Origin: Verrucomicrobiaceae bacterium
GTDB lineage: Bacteria; Verrucomicrobiota; Verrucomicrobiia; Verrucomicrobiales; Verrucomicrobiaceae
Reading direction: 5' to 3'
Assembly: GCA_016713245.1 (NCBI GenBank)
Contig: JADJPM010000004.1
Location: 2,046,001-2,110,000 of the forward strand
Length of the DNA: 64,000 nucleotides
A program made the position numbers and the translations under genes. The notes under the pieces are model-generated. The model did not search any database, had not been told where the DNA came from, and was given only the letters and a program-made list of their open reading frames with translations. Positions 52,919 through 62,355 of this stretch are shown one piece after another; the first letter of the stretch is position 1; each line of letters opens with the position of its first letter.

Positions 52919-54019
52919 TCATACGAGTCGCACATAGCGCCTTCCCGGGAGGGCACGAACCAGACGCTTCATCTCCAAGCGCATGAGTGTGGCATTTACC
53001 GTGGAGGAGGTGAGGCCGGATTTGGTGGTAATGTCGTTGATGTGGGCTTCATCCATGCCGATGGCGTCGTAGAGAATGCGCTCGTCGAGGCTGAGTTCGG
53101 CCGCAGGCATGCTTTCTTGCACTTTGGGGGCGTTCGGGGCGGTGGGGAATAGGCTTGTGAGGTCATCGAGCACATCTGCGCCATCCATGATGAGCTTGGC
53201 TCCTTGCTGGATGAGGCGATTGCAGCCAGCTGAGGTCGGTTTATCAATGGGGCCGGGAACTGCGTAGACCGTTCGGCCTTGATCGGCTGCCTGCTGAGCG
53301 GTGATGAGCGAGCCGCTGCGAACGGGTGCCTCGACGACGACAAGGCCATGGCTCCAACCGGCGACGATGCGATTTCGGTAAGGGAAGGTCTGTTTGTCGG
53401 CGATGCGGTCCACGGGGTATTCGCTTAGCACGGCCCCATTTTGGGCGATGCGTTCAGCAAGGGCCATGTTTTCAGGCGGATAGAGTTTTCCGATGCCTGA
53501 ACCAATGACGGCAATCGTGCGGCCTTTAGCTGCTAGGGCCGCTTCGTGCGCAGCGGTATCGATCCCGCGGGCGAGTCCGCTGATAACTGTGTAACCCGCG
53601 TAGGCGAGCTGAAACGAGAGTTTCTTTGTGGCACTGAGGCCGTAGTGCGTGGCGTGCCGACTGCCGACGACGCCTATCGCATGGTGATCCCGAGGAAGCA
53701 ACTCCCCCCAAACGTAAAGAAGCACGGGCGGGTCATGAATCTCTCGCAGCAGGTGCGGATACAGGGGATCTTCCTGAGTGAGTAATTTCAATTTTCTCTG
53801 TTCGATCTTTTGTAACTCACCAGAGAGGTCGGTGAGCGATTCCCATTGGGAGACGGCTTCTACTTGAGCCTGACCGATGCCTTCGACGGCGTTGAGGTCT
53901 CGATTTTTTGCCTGCAAAACGGCTTCGGGACTACCGAAATGCCGAAGAAGCTTTTTCACCCGCACAGGGCCGATCTGCGGGATGAGGTTTAGCGCCAGAT
54001 AGGCCTCAGTCCGGGTCAT
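52919..54019 (-). CDS. dprA: DNA processing protein DprA
   Basis: This 366-residue protein loads RecA onto incoming single-stranded DNA during transformation. A helix-hairpin-helix-like N-terminus (IPQIGPVRVKKLLRHFGSPEAVL) precedes the Rossmann-fold core: GVVGSRHATHYGL, SGLARGIDTAAHEAAL, TIAVIGSGIGKLYPPEN, SEYP and FPYRNRIVAGWSHGLVVVEAPVRSGSLITAQQAADQGRTVYAVPG. A C-terminal winged helix (LDERILYDAIGMDEAHINDIT) is present. It is convergent with guaB and upstream of nothing obviously related to competence. The pilin-like genes nearby could supply a DNA-uptake machine, but that is inference. Confidence 0.95.
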   Translation of the reverse strand: MTRTEAYLALNLIPQIGPVRVKKLLRHFGSPEAVLQAKNRDLNAVEGIGQAQVEAVSQWESLTDLSGELQKIEQRKLKLLTQEDPLYPHLLREIHDPPVLLYVWGELLPRDHHAIGVVGSRHATHYGLSATKKLSFQLAYAGYTVISGLARGIDTAAHEAALAAKGRTIAVIGSGIGKLYPPENMALAERIAQNGAVLSEYPVDRIADKQTFPYRNRIVAGWSHGLVVVEAPVRSGSLITAQQAADQGRTVYAVPGPIDKPTSAGCNRLIQQGAKLIMDGADVLDDLTSLFPTAPNAPKVQESMPAAELSLDERILYDAIGMDEAHINDITTKSGLTSSTVNATLMRLEMKRLVRALPGRRYVRLV

Positions 54020-54048
54020 ACTGACGTTGGAGAAATGAGGGCTGAGTT

Positions 54049-54555
54049 TCAGGCCGCAGCGGCTTCGCCGTTCTTCGCGGCGACGGCGGCGGATTCAGGG
54101 AGAGCCACGTTTTGACCGTTGGAACTGGGACCGAGCAGCTTGCGGAAAATCTTCTGGGGGAAAGACATGCCGCGCTCTTCGGTTTCGAGTTGAGAAAGGG
54201 CTTGTGACTTGGCCATCTCCCAAGCCGGAGCAAAGCCGGGGGCATTGATCATCATGTGCTTTTCGGCACGAGCGAGGATTTCGAGTTCGCGTTGCATCTT
54301 GTTGTCAGGGCGCTCGTTGAGTCGAGCGACTTGCATGCGGAGGTTTTCGGCTTCCTGAGAGAGGCGGGTGCGCTCTTTGTTGATGTCCTGAATTTGTTTC
54401 GAATCGAGGTCGAGCTTATCGCTGAGATGCGATTTGAAGCGCTTAAACTCGCGCTTGGTCTTCCAATGACTCCAAAGGGCAAGCACGAGAAACACGCCGC
54501 CGAGGCCGAGGCCGTATAGAAAGGTATTCAGAGGGGAAAAGAGGTTCTCAAGCAT
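54049..54555 (-). CDS. Membrane-anchored coiled-coil protein
   Basis: This 168-residue protein has one N-terminal transmembrane helix (FLYGLGLGGVFLVLALWS) followed by a coiled coil, with heptad-like runs from KTKREFKRFKSHLSDKLDL through QDINKERTRLSQEAENLRMQVARLNE. A helical domain (AEKHMMINAPGFAPAWEMAKSQALSQLETEE) and an Ala/Glu-rich tail complete it. I do not recognise the family; similar single-helix coiled-coil proteins are common in Verrucomicrobia. It lies 29 bp upstream of dprA on the same strand, and the 75-bp gap to cphA contains no gene. Confidence 0.65.
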   Translation of the reverse strand: MLENLFSPLNTFLYGLGLGGVFLVLALWSHWKTKREFKRFKSHLSDKLDLDSKQIQDINKERTRLSQEAENLRMQVARLNERPDNKMQRELEILARAEKHMMINAPGFAPAWEMAKSQALSQLETEERGMSFPQKIFRKLLGPSSNGQNVALPESAAVAAKNGEAAAA

Positions 54556-54630
54556 GGTGGGGAAGGGGCTGGGGAGGAGTCAAAGATAGGCGGTTTGGTG
54601 GGCTTTGCGCGAGATTTTTCTCCGCGGCAC

Positions 54631-57234
54631 TCACCGGGCTCCGTGTGCGGACCTCAAATGCTCCACCGTTTCCTCGGCGGTATCCGCCTGGATCATGACG
54701 AGGTCACCGGGCTTGGCGGACTCAAGGGCGAGATCGACGGCTTTGAGGTGGCCGAAGACGCTTTCGATGCGTTTGAGGCGCGGAGAGGCTTGGAGGCCAG
54801 TGGCGAGGAGGCGCATGATTTCGCCAGGTTCGCGACCGCGGACGTAATCGCCCTCATAAAGCCAGGCTTCGTCAAACTCGGCCGCAAGGAGGCGGCCTTG
54901 CTCGACGATGTCGGAGTCACGGCGGTCACCGGCGGAGGTGTAAACGACGAGACGGCGCTGGTTCTCGAACTGACGCAGGCCTTCGAGCAAGGCCTTGAGC
55001 GCATCGACATTGTGCCCGTAATCGACAATGACCGTCACGCCCTTCAAATCGAGCACGTTGAAGCGCCCGGCGTTCTGATCGAGGCTCGGGATGAAGGTGC
55101 GGCAGCCACGGCGGATGACCTCGTTCTCCACACCGAGCGCCCACATCGCGGCGATGGCGGCGAGGGTGTTTTCGACTTGGAAGCCGATTTTGCCTCCACG
55201 AGTCAGCGGAACCTCCGCCAAAGCCATAAAGACTTCCTCGCGTGGACCTTCCGCACGGACGATTTGGCCCTCGTGGGCGAAGATGACGCGTTCGCCTTGG
55301 AAGCGATGCCGCACGAGAACGGCGTTTTCCGCATCGAGGGCGAAGAAGATGGTCCGTCGCGGATAAGTCTCGGCCATTTTCACGACGAGCGGATCGGCGG
55401 CATTGAGCACGGCGGTGCCATGAGCCGACACGGCGGCCACGATGCATTGCTTCACCTCGGCGAGCTGCTCCGGCGTGTCGATGTCGTTGATGCCGAGGTG
55501 ATCACCGCAGCCGATGTTCGTGACGATGGCGACATCGCAATGATCAAAGGCCAAACCTTCGCGCAGGATGCCTCCGCGGGCGGTTTCGAGCGCGGCGGCA
55601 TCACAAAGCGGATAGGCGAGGATGCTGCGGGCGCTTTTTGGTCCGCTGCAATCACCGCTGTCGATCTTCCGTTCATCGACGAAGACGCCGTCGGTGCTCG
55701 TGAGGCCGGTGCGCCATCCGTTCGTGCGCATGAGATGGGCGACGAAGCGCGTGGTGGTCGTTTTGCCATTCACGCCAGTGACAGCGACGATGGGGATGCG
55801 ACCGCTGCAGCCCTCGGCGAACATGGTGTCGATCACCGCCTTGCCCACGGAGCGTGGCTCGCCCTCCGAGGGATACAAATGCATGCGCAGGCCGGGACGG
55901 GCGTTCAGCTCGATGATGACGCCGTTGCGGGGGCTGAGCGGCGCGGAGATGTCTGGCGCGATCATGTCGATGCCGCAGATGTCGAGGCCCACGGTTTGCG
56001 CGGCCTCGACCGCGGCGGCGCAGATGGTGGGATGCACCTCAGGCGTGCAATCGGCCGCGGTGCCGCCGGTGCTGAGGTTCGCGTTGCGGCGAATCAGGAT
56101 CATGCGGCCTTTCGCAGGCACGGAATCGGGCGTTACGTCCTGCTCGGCGAGCACCTGCATGGCGACGACGTCGATGCGGATCTTGCTCAAGGCTGCCGCG
56201 TGGTCGGCGGCGCGGCGCGGATCGCGGTTTTTCTCGGCGATGAGCTCCTGGATGGTCTGCACGCCATCGCCGATGACATGCGCGGGCATGCGGCGCGAGG
56301 CGGCGATGAGCTGCTTGCCGATCACGAGCACGCGGTAGTCCTCGCCTTCGGCGAATTGCTCGACGAGCACGGAATCGCTTTCCTCTTTCGCGGCTTCGTA
56401 GGCCTTGATGACCTGCTCGCGGGTGAAAAGATTCAACGCCACGCCGCGGCCTTGATTGCCATCACGCGGCTTCACCACCACCGGCAGGCCGATTTCATTC
56501 GCGGCAGCCCACGCATCCTCGGCGGAGCGCACGGGGCGGCCTTGCGGCACGGGCAGTCCGATTTCGTTGAGAAGGCGGCGCGTGAGGTCCTTGTCCTGCA
56601 CGATGTCTTCCGCGATGGCGCTGGTCTGGCTGGTGGCGGCGGCGAGGATCTTCTTCTGCTTCGAACCCCAACCAAGCTGCACGAGGCTTCCCTCCGTCAA
56701 ACGACGCACGGGAATGCCGCGCACCTTGGCCGCATCCACCATCGCCCGCGTGCTGGGGCCCAGGCAGATGTCGTGGGCGAGGTCACGTAGGTTTTCGATG
56801 GCGGCGTTCACATCGAACGTCTGGCCGAAGATGGCCGATTCGATGAGGCGACGGGCGAGGTCAAACGCCGCGCGTGCCACCGCCTCCTCGTCAAACTGGG
56901 TAATGATGCGGCGCACCCGCGGTTCACTGGCCGTCACCACCTTGCCAAAGCTCACCTGAAGGTCAGTGCGGCTCTGCAAATGAAGCGTAATGTGCTGGAG
57001 CAGCCGGGCGAGCGTGTCCGCATCAGGTTGTGAGACTTCCTTGAAGATGGAATCGAGCGCTGGAAGCCAGGAAACGAGCCAGTCCGTCCAATTGGGCACC
57101 CCGCCGGTGAATTCGGGGAACTCCACACGGCATTCGAGCACGGTGTCCCGTGCCCAGATGTTTGGCCCACGGAGGGCGTTGATTTTCCGCACGAGGGTCG
57201 TGCGCGGCTCGGCGGATGAGGATTCGGAGGACAA
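54631..57234 (-). CDS. cphA: Cyanophycin synthetase (full length)
   Basis: This 867-residue enzyme makes cyanophycin (multi-L-arginyl-poly-L-aspartate), a nitrogen store. Three parts are visible: an N-terminal domain (1-165); an ATP-grasp ligase that adds Asp (from about 195; VVVKPRDGNQGRGV at 252-265 and IELNARPGLRMHL at 441-453); and a Mur-ligase-like part that adds Arg (P-loop VTGVNGKTTTT at 485-495, TARGGILREGL, TNIGCGDHLG, DYGHNVDALKALL, TSAGDRRDSDI). Both active regions are complete, so it should be functional. A second, shorter synthetase lies at the right edge. The ABC exporter gene on the other strand starts 141 bp away, so the gap probably holds both promoters. Confidence 0.95.
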   Translation of the reverse strand: MSSESSSAEPRTTLVRKINALRGPNIWARDTVLECRVEFPEFTGGVPNWTDWLVSWLPALDSIFKEVSQPDADTLARLLQHITLHLQSRTDLQVSFGKVVTASEPRVRRIITQFDEEAVARAAFDLARRLIESAIFGQTFDVNAAIENLRDLAHDICLGPSTRAMVDAAKVRGIPVRRLTEGSLVQLGWGSKQKKILAAATSQTSAIAEDIVQDKDLTRRLLNEIGLPVPQGRPVRSAEDAWAAANEIGLPVVVKPRDGNQGRGVALNLFTREQVIKAYEAAKEESDSVLVEQFAEGEDYRVLVIGKQLIAASRRMPAHVIGDGVQTIQELIAEKNRDPRRAADHAAALSKIRIDVVAMQVLAEQDVTPDSVPAKGRMILIRRNANLSTGGTAADCTPEVHPTICAAAVEAAQTVGLDICGIDMIAPDISAPLSPRNGVIIELNARPGLRMHLYPSEGEPRSVGKAVIDTMFAEGCSGRIPIVAVTGVNGKTTTTRFVAHLMRTNGWRTGLTSTDGVFVDERKIDSGDCSGPKSARSILAYPLCDAAALETARGGILREGLAFDHCDVAIVTNIGCGDHLGINDIDTPEQLAEVKQCIVAAVSAHGTAVLNAADPLVVKMAETYPRRTIFFALDAENAVLVRHRFQGERVIFAHEGQIVRAEGPREEVFMALAEVPLTRGGKIGFQVENTLAAIAAMWALGVENEVIRRGCRTFIPSLDQNAGRFNVLDLKGVTVIVDYGHNVDALKALLEGLRQFENQRRLVVYTSAGDRRDSDIVEQGRLLAAEFDEAWLYEGDYVRGREPGEIMRLLATGLQASPRLKRIESVFGHLKAVDLALESAKPGDLVMIQADTAEETVEHLRSAHGAR

Positions 57235-57374
57235 GCGAGGGAATTAGGGCGCGGAAGAATCCCTGTCCTGTTCAGTCGTCAAGAGGGGATTCGCCCCGCC
57301 AAACGGCATTCTCGCAGAAGTCTTTCAGCCAGATTGACTTCGGATTGTTTCGCCGCTCCGTAAGCCTCCTCACT

Positions 57375-59555
57375 TTGCCCTCCGACCTTCGAGATCCTGC
57401 CCAGACGCTCCTTCAGCACGCCGAATCCCGGCTGGTGCCTGGAGAGCGCATCACCGCGCGGCTTTCCACGGATCTAAACTGGAGCCTGCACTTCCACGCC
57501 GGTCTCATCGTGCTGACGAATCAACGCCTGCTGCATGTGGAGGAGGGGGCGTTTCACGACTGGCGGCTCCAAAACCTCGACGAGCTGCTTCTGGAAGAAA
57601 TGGGACCTACGGCGGCGCTGCACCTCATGCAGGGGGAAAAGGCCGTGTGGCATTGGCGGCTCACCGCGGGCCATCTGCGGGAGGTGGAGGCCTTCATCGG
57701 CCGCTTCAAGGAGCAGCGTGGCCTGACCGCCGAAGGTGGAGATTTGGGCGAGGACGACGACGAGGAGCTTTTCAGCCCGGAAGCCGTGGCAGAACCAAAA
57801 TTTGCCGGTAAGCCGCTGCTACGCCTGATGGGCTTTTCCAGGCCGTGGCTCGGCCTCATGCTGCTGGGCCTCGCACTCACGGTTGCCAGCACCGGTGCCA
57901 GCCTGCTGGGGCCCTGGCTCACGATGTCACTCGTCGATGACGTGCTCATCCCGCTGCAAAGCGCCACCCATGAGATCAATGTGCAGAAGGTGTATCAATT
58001 CGCCGGAGGTCTTCTGGGCGCGGCTTTGCTCACTTGGATGCTGCAATGGGCCACGACCTATGTGGTGGCCCGCCTGGCTGAATGCGTGACCAGCCGCATG
58101 CGTCGTGCCACCTACGAGCACCTCCAAACCCTCTCGCTGGGCTACTTTAGCAAAAAGCGCACCGGTGATCTCATCTCCCGCATCGGCAACGACACGGATG
58201 ACATCTCCCTCTTCATCTCGGTGAACTTCATCGACTTCGCCTGCGATGTGCTCACCATCGTGTTCACCGCTGCGGTCATGTTTTCAATCAATCCCGTGCT
58301 CGCCCTCGCCGCCCTCGGGCCATTGCCCATCGTCGCCTGGCTCGTGCAATGGGTGCGGGTGCGGCTGCGGGGTGGATTCGCTGCGGCCAGCCGTGCCTGG
58401 AGCGCTTTGAATAGTGTGCTCACCGATACCATCCCTGGCGTGCGAGTGGTGAAGGCCTTCGCGCAGGAGCAGCGGGAGATCGAGCGCTTCCGCCAGCACG
58501 ACCAGCAGATCTTTGACACGAACGACCGGGTGAACCGCACCTGGTCCTTCTTCGAGCCCACCATCTCTTTCCTCACCGAGTTCGGGTTGCTCGTCGTGTG
58601 GTCCGTCGGTGCCTGGGCCGTGGCGCATGAGCAGACCACGGTGGGCGTGCTCACCGGCTTTGTGCTCTATGTGACGAAGTTTTACAGCCGCCTTGATGCT
58701 ATGAGCCGCTTCGTCGCCTCCGCGCAGCGGGCCGCGGCCAGCGCTCATCGCGTCTTTGCCATCCTCGATGTGAAGCCGGACATGCCGTCGAACAAGGACA
58801 CCCGAAAAATCGGCCGACTGCGCGGTGAGATCGAGTTCAAGGACGTGCGTTTCCGCCATGGCACCCGCCAGATCATCCGTGGGCTGGACCTCAAGATCGC
58901 TCCGGGCGAGATGATCGGCCTCGTCGGCCCCAGCGGCGCGGGCAAAACCACGCTCATCAACCTCGTTTGCCGCTTCTTCGATGTCAGTGAAGGTTCCATC
59001 CTCGTCGATGGCAATGATCTCCGTGAGATTGATGTCATCGACTACCGCCGGAATCTGGGCCTCGTGCTTCAGGAGCCGTATCTCTTCTTTGGCACCATCG
59101 CGGACAACATCGCCTATGGCAAACCGGGTGCCACTCGGGCGGAAATCATCGCCGCAGCGAGAGCGGCGAGAGCTCACGAGTTCATCCTGAAGCTCGCCGA
59201 TGGCTACGATTCGATGGTCGGCGAACGTGGCCAGCAGCTCAGCGGTGGCGAGCGGCAGCGCATCAGCATCGCGAGAGCACTTTTGGTCGATCCTGCCATC
59301 CTCATTCTCGACGAAGCCACGTCTTCTGTGGATACCGAAACCGAACGGGAGATCCAGGCTGCCCTCGATCACCTCGTCAAAGGTCGCACGACCATCGCCA
59401 TCGCCCACCGCCTTGGCACGCTGCGGAAGGCAGACCGCCTCGTGGTGCTCGAAAATGGCGTCATCAGCGAAACCGGCACGCATGACAGCCTCATGAAACA
59501 CAGCGGCACCTACGCCCGCCTGCACGCCGCCATGGTGGAGGTGAATCACGCATGA
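57375..59555 (+). CDS. Cyanophycin-associated ABC transporter with N-terminal PH-like domain
   Basis: From TTG 57375 this protein has 726 residues; an ATG at 57216 would add 53 residues and overlap the divergent cphA start, so I prefer the TTG, though no strong ribosome site decides it. Residues about 10-115 form a PH-like (bPH) domain, with ESRLVPGERITARLSTDLNWSLHFHAGLIVLTNQRLLHVEEG. Six transmembrane helices follow (about 145-430), then the ATPase: GPSGAGKTTLIN, LSGGERQRISIARALL, ILILDEATSSVD and IAIAHRLG. It is an ABC-B-type exporter half-molecule, likely homodimeric. NCBI families name such proteins as cyanophycin-metabolism associated. The next gene overlaps its stop (ATGA). Confidence 0.85.
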   Translation: MPSDLRDPAQTLLQHAESRLVPGERITARLSTDLNWSLHFHAGLIVLTNQRLLHVEEGAFHDWRLQNLDELLLEEMGPTAALHLMQGEKAVWHWRLTAGHLREVEAFIGRFKEQRGLTAEGGDLGEDDDEELFSPEAVAEPKFAGKPLLRLMGFSRPWLGLMLLGLALTVASTGASLLGPWLTMSLVDDVLIPLQSATHEINVQKVYQFAGGLLGAALLTWMLQWATTYVVARLAECVTSRMRRATYEHLQTLSLGYFSKKRTGDLISRIGNDTDDISLFISVNFIDFACDVLTIVFTAAVMFSINPVLALAALGPLPIVAWLVQWVRVRLRGGFAAASRAWSALNSVLTDTIPGVRVVKAFAQEQREIERFRQHDQQIFDTNDRVNRTWSFFEPTISFLTEFGLLVVWSVGAWAVAHEQTTVGVLTGFVLYVTKFYSRLDAMSRFVASAQRAAASAHRVFAILDVKPDMPSNKDTRKIGRLRGEIEFKDVRFRHGTRQIIRGLDLKIAPGEMIGLVGPSGAGKTTLINLVCRFFDVSEGSILVDGNDLREIDVIDYRRNLGLVLQEPYLFFGTIADNIAYGKPGATRAEIIAAARAARAHEFILKLADGYDSMVGERGQQLSGGERQRISIARALLVDPAILILDEATSSVDTETEREIQAALDHLVKGRTTIAIAHRLGTLRKADRLVVLENGVISETGTHDSLMKHSGTYARLHAAMVEVNHA

Positions 59556-60004
59556 CCCTCCTCGCCACAGGCCCCTATTTGACTCTGATCGAAGCCGATG
59601 GCGTGCGACATGAAAAGCTGCGCCCCGTGCGTCTCTTTCCTCTCACCGATCCTCAGCATTGGGTCGCTCTGGTCGATGAAAACGGCCGCGAAGCAGTCTG
59701 TATCGAAGATTTGAGCACTCTCGATGCCTCACAACGAACGCTACTCGACGCAGCACTCGCCCGGCGTGATTTCGTTCCCGTCATCCGCCGTGTCATCGCC
59801 ATCAAACGAGCTACCGAAGGTCATGACTGGCACGTTGAGACTGATCGCGGGCAGACCGTCTTCCGTATCGAAACGGATGAAAGCATCCAAAGTCTCGGCG
59901 GCACCCGCCTCGTCATCATCGATAAGGCTGGCACCCGCTACCTCATCCCTGATGTGGCCTCTCTCGACCGTGAAAGTCGGCGAAAACTCGAACGCTACTA
60001 TTGA
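59552..60004 (+). CDS. Cyanophycin-associated DUF1854 protein
   Basis: This 150-residue soluble protein contains IEADGVRHEKLRPVRLFPLTDPQHWVALVDENGREA and ends LIPDVASLDRESRRKLERYY. This is the DUF1854 family, which is found beside cyanophycin synthetase and this type of ABC transporter. It overlaps the ABC gene by 4 bp (ATGA), showing translational coupling, and is followed closely by a membrane protein gene. Function is unknown; the pairing with the exporter suggests a subunit or regulator. Confidence 0.85.
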   Translation: MTLLATGPYLTLIEADGVRHEKLRPVRLFPLTDPQHWVALVDENGREAVCIEDLSTLDASQRTLLDAALARRDFVPVIRRVIAIKRATEGHDWHVETDRGQTVFRIETDESIQSLGGTRLVIIDKAGTRYLIPDVASLDRESRRKLERYY

Positions 60005-60006
60005 TC

Positions 60007-61164
60007 ATGCAGCGTCTCGCCTCGCTCGATGTTTTTCGTGGCATCGTCATGTTTTTGCTGGGCCTGCGCCTGCTGGAGTTGGACGAGGTGGCGCTGCATT
60101 TTCCGGGCAGCGCGGTGTGGCAGTTCATCGGTTTTCATTCCTCGCATGTGCCGTGGGTGGGCTGTTCATTGAATGATTTGATTCATCCGTCATTCGCCTT
60201 TCTCACAGGGGCTTCGCTGGTCTTCTCCGTGTCGTCACGAAGCTCAAAAGGTGACTCGAAGCTCAAAATGACGTTGCATGCGCTGTGGCGTTCTCTCGCA
60301 TTGATCTTCCTCGGCATCTGTTTGCGCAGCCAGACGCGTGAAATGACGAATTGGACCTTTGAAGAGACGCTCACCCAAACGGGTCTTGGTTACATGGTGG
60401 TCTTTGCGCTGGCCTTCGCTGGCTCGAAATGGCGCTGGAGCTGCTTCGCGGGCTTTTTGATGCTTCACTGGATCATCTACGTTTGGCATCCGGTGATGCC
60501 GCCCCATGCCAACCCTAGTGATTGGAACATCCCCGAGGGCTGGAGCCATGATTTCGGCGGCTTTTACGCCCACTGGAATCACAACCGCAACGCGGGATGG
60601 GCCTTGGACATTTGGTTGCTGAATCTCTTTCCGCGTCCCAGCGCTTATGTGGGCTACCTCGGCGGCTATGCGACGATCAATTTCATCTCGACGATCTCGA
60701 CGATGATCCTCGGCCTCGTGGCTGGCTCATGGCTCAAAGACCGCGAAAAGGCTGCAAAGCGGCTCAGCGTGGCCGGATTGATCTGTCTGCCGGTAAGCCT
60801 CGCGATGCATTTTGGCGGTGTGTGCCCCATCGTGAAGCACTTGTGGACGCCCTCGTGGGTGTTCTGGAGCGGTGGCTGCTGCTTACTGGTGCTGGCGGCT
60901 CTTTTTCAACTCGTGGATGTGAAACAGCATCGCCGCTGGGCATGGCTTTTTATCGTCATCGGCATGAACTCGCTGGCCTTCTACGTCATGCGCCACACGC
61001 TCGACCTTTGGCTGGCGGAGACGCTGGAGATTCACTTGGGCAAAGGCTTCCTGCTGCGGCTCGGTCCGGAGATGGAGACGATCATGACCGGTGTGCCGAG
61101 CCTGCTTTTTCTTCTGCTTGTGGTCGTGTGGATGGATCGGCGAAAGCTCTATCTGCGACTTTGA
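60007..61164 (+). CDS. Membrane protein of the heparan-alpha-glucosaminide acetyltransferase-like family
   Basis: This 385-residue multi-pass membrane protein starts with RLASLDVFRGIVMFLLGLRLLEL, the RLxSLDxFRG signature of this family (COG4299/DUF5009). About eight to ten hydrophobic helices follow, with conserved LNDLIHPSFAFLTGASL and the GWALDIWLLNLFPR region. Start ATG 60007 is 2 bp after the DUF1854 stop; an upstream TTG at 60001 overlaps that stop and is less likely. The gene is convergent with the transglutaminase-like gene (1-bp gap). Homologues are thought to move acyl groups across membranes; what it does in a cyanophycin locus is unknown. Confidence 0.8.
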   Translation: MQRLASLDVFRGIVMFLLGLRLLELDEVALHFPGSAVWQFIGFHSSHVPWVGCSLNDLIHPSFAFLTGASLVFSVSSRSSKGDSKLKMTLHALWRSLALIFLGICLRSQTREMTNWTFEETLTQTGLGYMVVFALAFAGSKWRWSCFAGFLMLHWIIYVWHPVMPPHANPSDWNIPEGWSHDFGGFYAHWNHNRNAGWALDIWLLNLFPRPSAYVGYLGGYATINFISTISTMILGLVAGSWLKDREKAAKRLSVAGLICLPVSLAMHFGGVCPIVKHLWTPSWVFWSGGCCLLVLAALFQLVDVKQHRRWAWLFIVIGMNSLAFYVMRHTLDLWLAETLEIHLGKGFLLRLGPEMETIMTGVPSLLFLLLVVVWMDRRKLYLRL

Positions 61165-61165
61165 A

Positions 61166-62272
61166 TCACCACTCCAGTGCATCGAGCGCCTGAATCATGT
61201 CGCTGTGCGGCGGGCATATGAACTTCGGATACTCCCGCGTGGCATCCATGCAGCCGCCTTCCGCATACACGTCGAGCGGATCACGCAGGCGGTGCATGCG
61301 CTCAAAGATCTCCGTGCAGGCCTTCGGATCGGCCCGCGTCTCCGCCACGAGGCGCTCTACGAGGCTCTCATTCATTTGCAGCTCGCCTTTGGCATCGCGA
61401 TAGGTCCCATGACGCCAGTGGTAGATTTCGAGGCATTTGCCCAGCACATCGAATGGCCGCTCCCGCTTCCAGAAGTTCGCAAACAGACCACCGCCGAGAT
61501 AAACGACCCACGAGCCCTCAAAGCCCTCCACCTCATCGGAGACGGTGTCCGGGTTGCGGAACCACACGCGGTCTCCCGGTACATAGTAATGCATTGGCAG
61601 CGGCTGCTCGATGGTGCCGAGTTCTTCCATGAAGACATCGTGAAAGCGCCGTGAGGCCACCGCGTGTGTGTGCCACTGCTTTTGCAATCGAGCGTAAAGC
61701 TCGGGATGCACATCCCGTGCTTCTTGGGCAATGGCTAGCAGCACCACATACTCCGAGGCCCGGTAGCAGGAGAAGGAATAGGCGATACCTCCTGGCACTG
61801 GCTGACTGGCCTTGATGAGCGATTCGATCAGATCAGAGCCGGGCTTGAGAATGAAGCCGGTATCCTCCGAGTAGCTCCAGCAGTCCTCCGGCCGCTCAAT
61901 GGCCGTGGTGTTGAAGTTGAGCATCGTGCGAGCGGCGTTGCGGGTGATGTTTCGCCGGATGCGCACGGATGACATCAGCTCCAACGCACTCGGAAACGTG
62001 ACCTGCACCGGGCTGTGCAGCAGCGTGAGCCAGATCTCACGGTCCATGTCGTCGTCATTAGCATGCACATCGAGTCCACGCTGCCGAGCGAGATTCAGCG
62101 TGTCAAAATCGGGCATCCAACTGCGGGCTTCATTCGTCAGGCTCAGCCGCGTGAAGCCATCGGCCATGGGCTGCAGGTCGATGAAGTCAGTCAAACCGAG
62201 CCGGTTCCAATTCATCCGAAGGCCAAGCAGGCTCTCAGCAGGCTCGAGGATGCGCACGCCTGTCTCCATCAT
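61166..62272 (-). CDS. Tgl-type protein-glutamine gamma-glutamyltransferase-like protein
   Basis: This 368-residue protein shows three blocks of similarity to Bacillus Tgl (spore coat transglutaminase). ARTMLNFNTTAIERPEDCWSYSEDTGFILKPG is like the ALN...FLLKPG region. The segment FSCYRASEYVVLL has Cys169 at the position of the catalytic Cys of Tgl (ECATAMVIIL). The segment YVPGDRVWFRNPD with EGFEGSWVVYLGGGLF resembles the family's Pro-Gly-Asp and Leu-Gly-Gly/Asp-Gly-Leu motifs. The N-terminal 100 and C-terminal 80 residues are extra. Tgl cross-links Gln and Lys side chains, so a target near cyanophycin is possible. The other catalytic residues could not be checked, so I call it Tgl-like. Confidence 0.55.
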   Translation of the reverse strand: MMETGVRILEPAESLLGLRMNWNRLGLTDFIDLQPMADGFTRLSLTNEARSWMPDFDTLNLARQRGLDVHANDDDMDREIWLTLLHSPVQVTFPSALELMSSVRIRRNITRNAARTMLNFNTTAIERPEDCWSYSEDTGFILKPGSDLIESLIKASQPVPGGIAYSFSCYRASEYVVLLAIAQEARDVHPELYARLQKQWHTHAVASRRFHDVFMEELGTIEQPLPMHYYVPGDRVWFRNPDTVSDEVEGFEGSWVVYLGGGLFANFWKRERPFDVLGKCLEIYHWRHGTYRDAKGELQMNESLVERLVAETRADPKACTEIFERMHRLRDPLDVYAEGGCMDATREYPKFICPPHSDMIQALDALEW

Positions 62273-62355
62273 GCAGCGGCTTTGGGAATGATTTCAAAAT
62301 TTCTCACACGGGGCTAACGCCTCGCTTACCGGCTATGTTTCTCCTCTGTCACAAT

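Noticed and set aside
54595..56790. A 731-residue plus-strand frame opposite cphA
   Set aside because: Antisense shadow of cyanophycin synthetase; the real gene has all ATP-grasp and Mur motifs.
59724..60176. A 150-residue plus-strand frame overlapping DUF1854 and the next gene
   Set aside because: It spans two real genes in another frame and has no motif.
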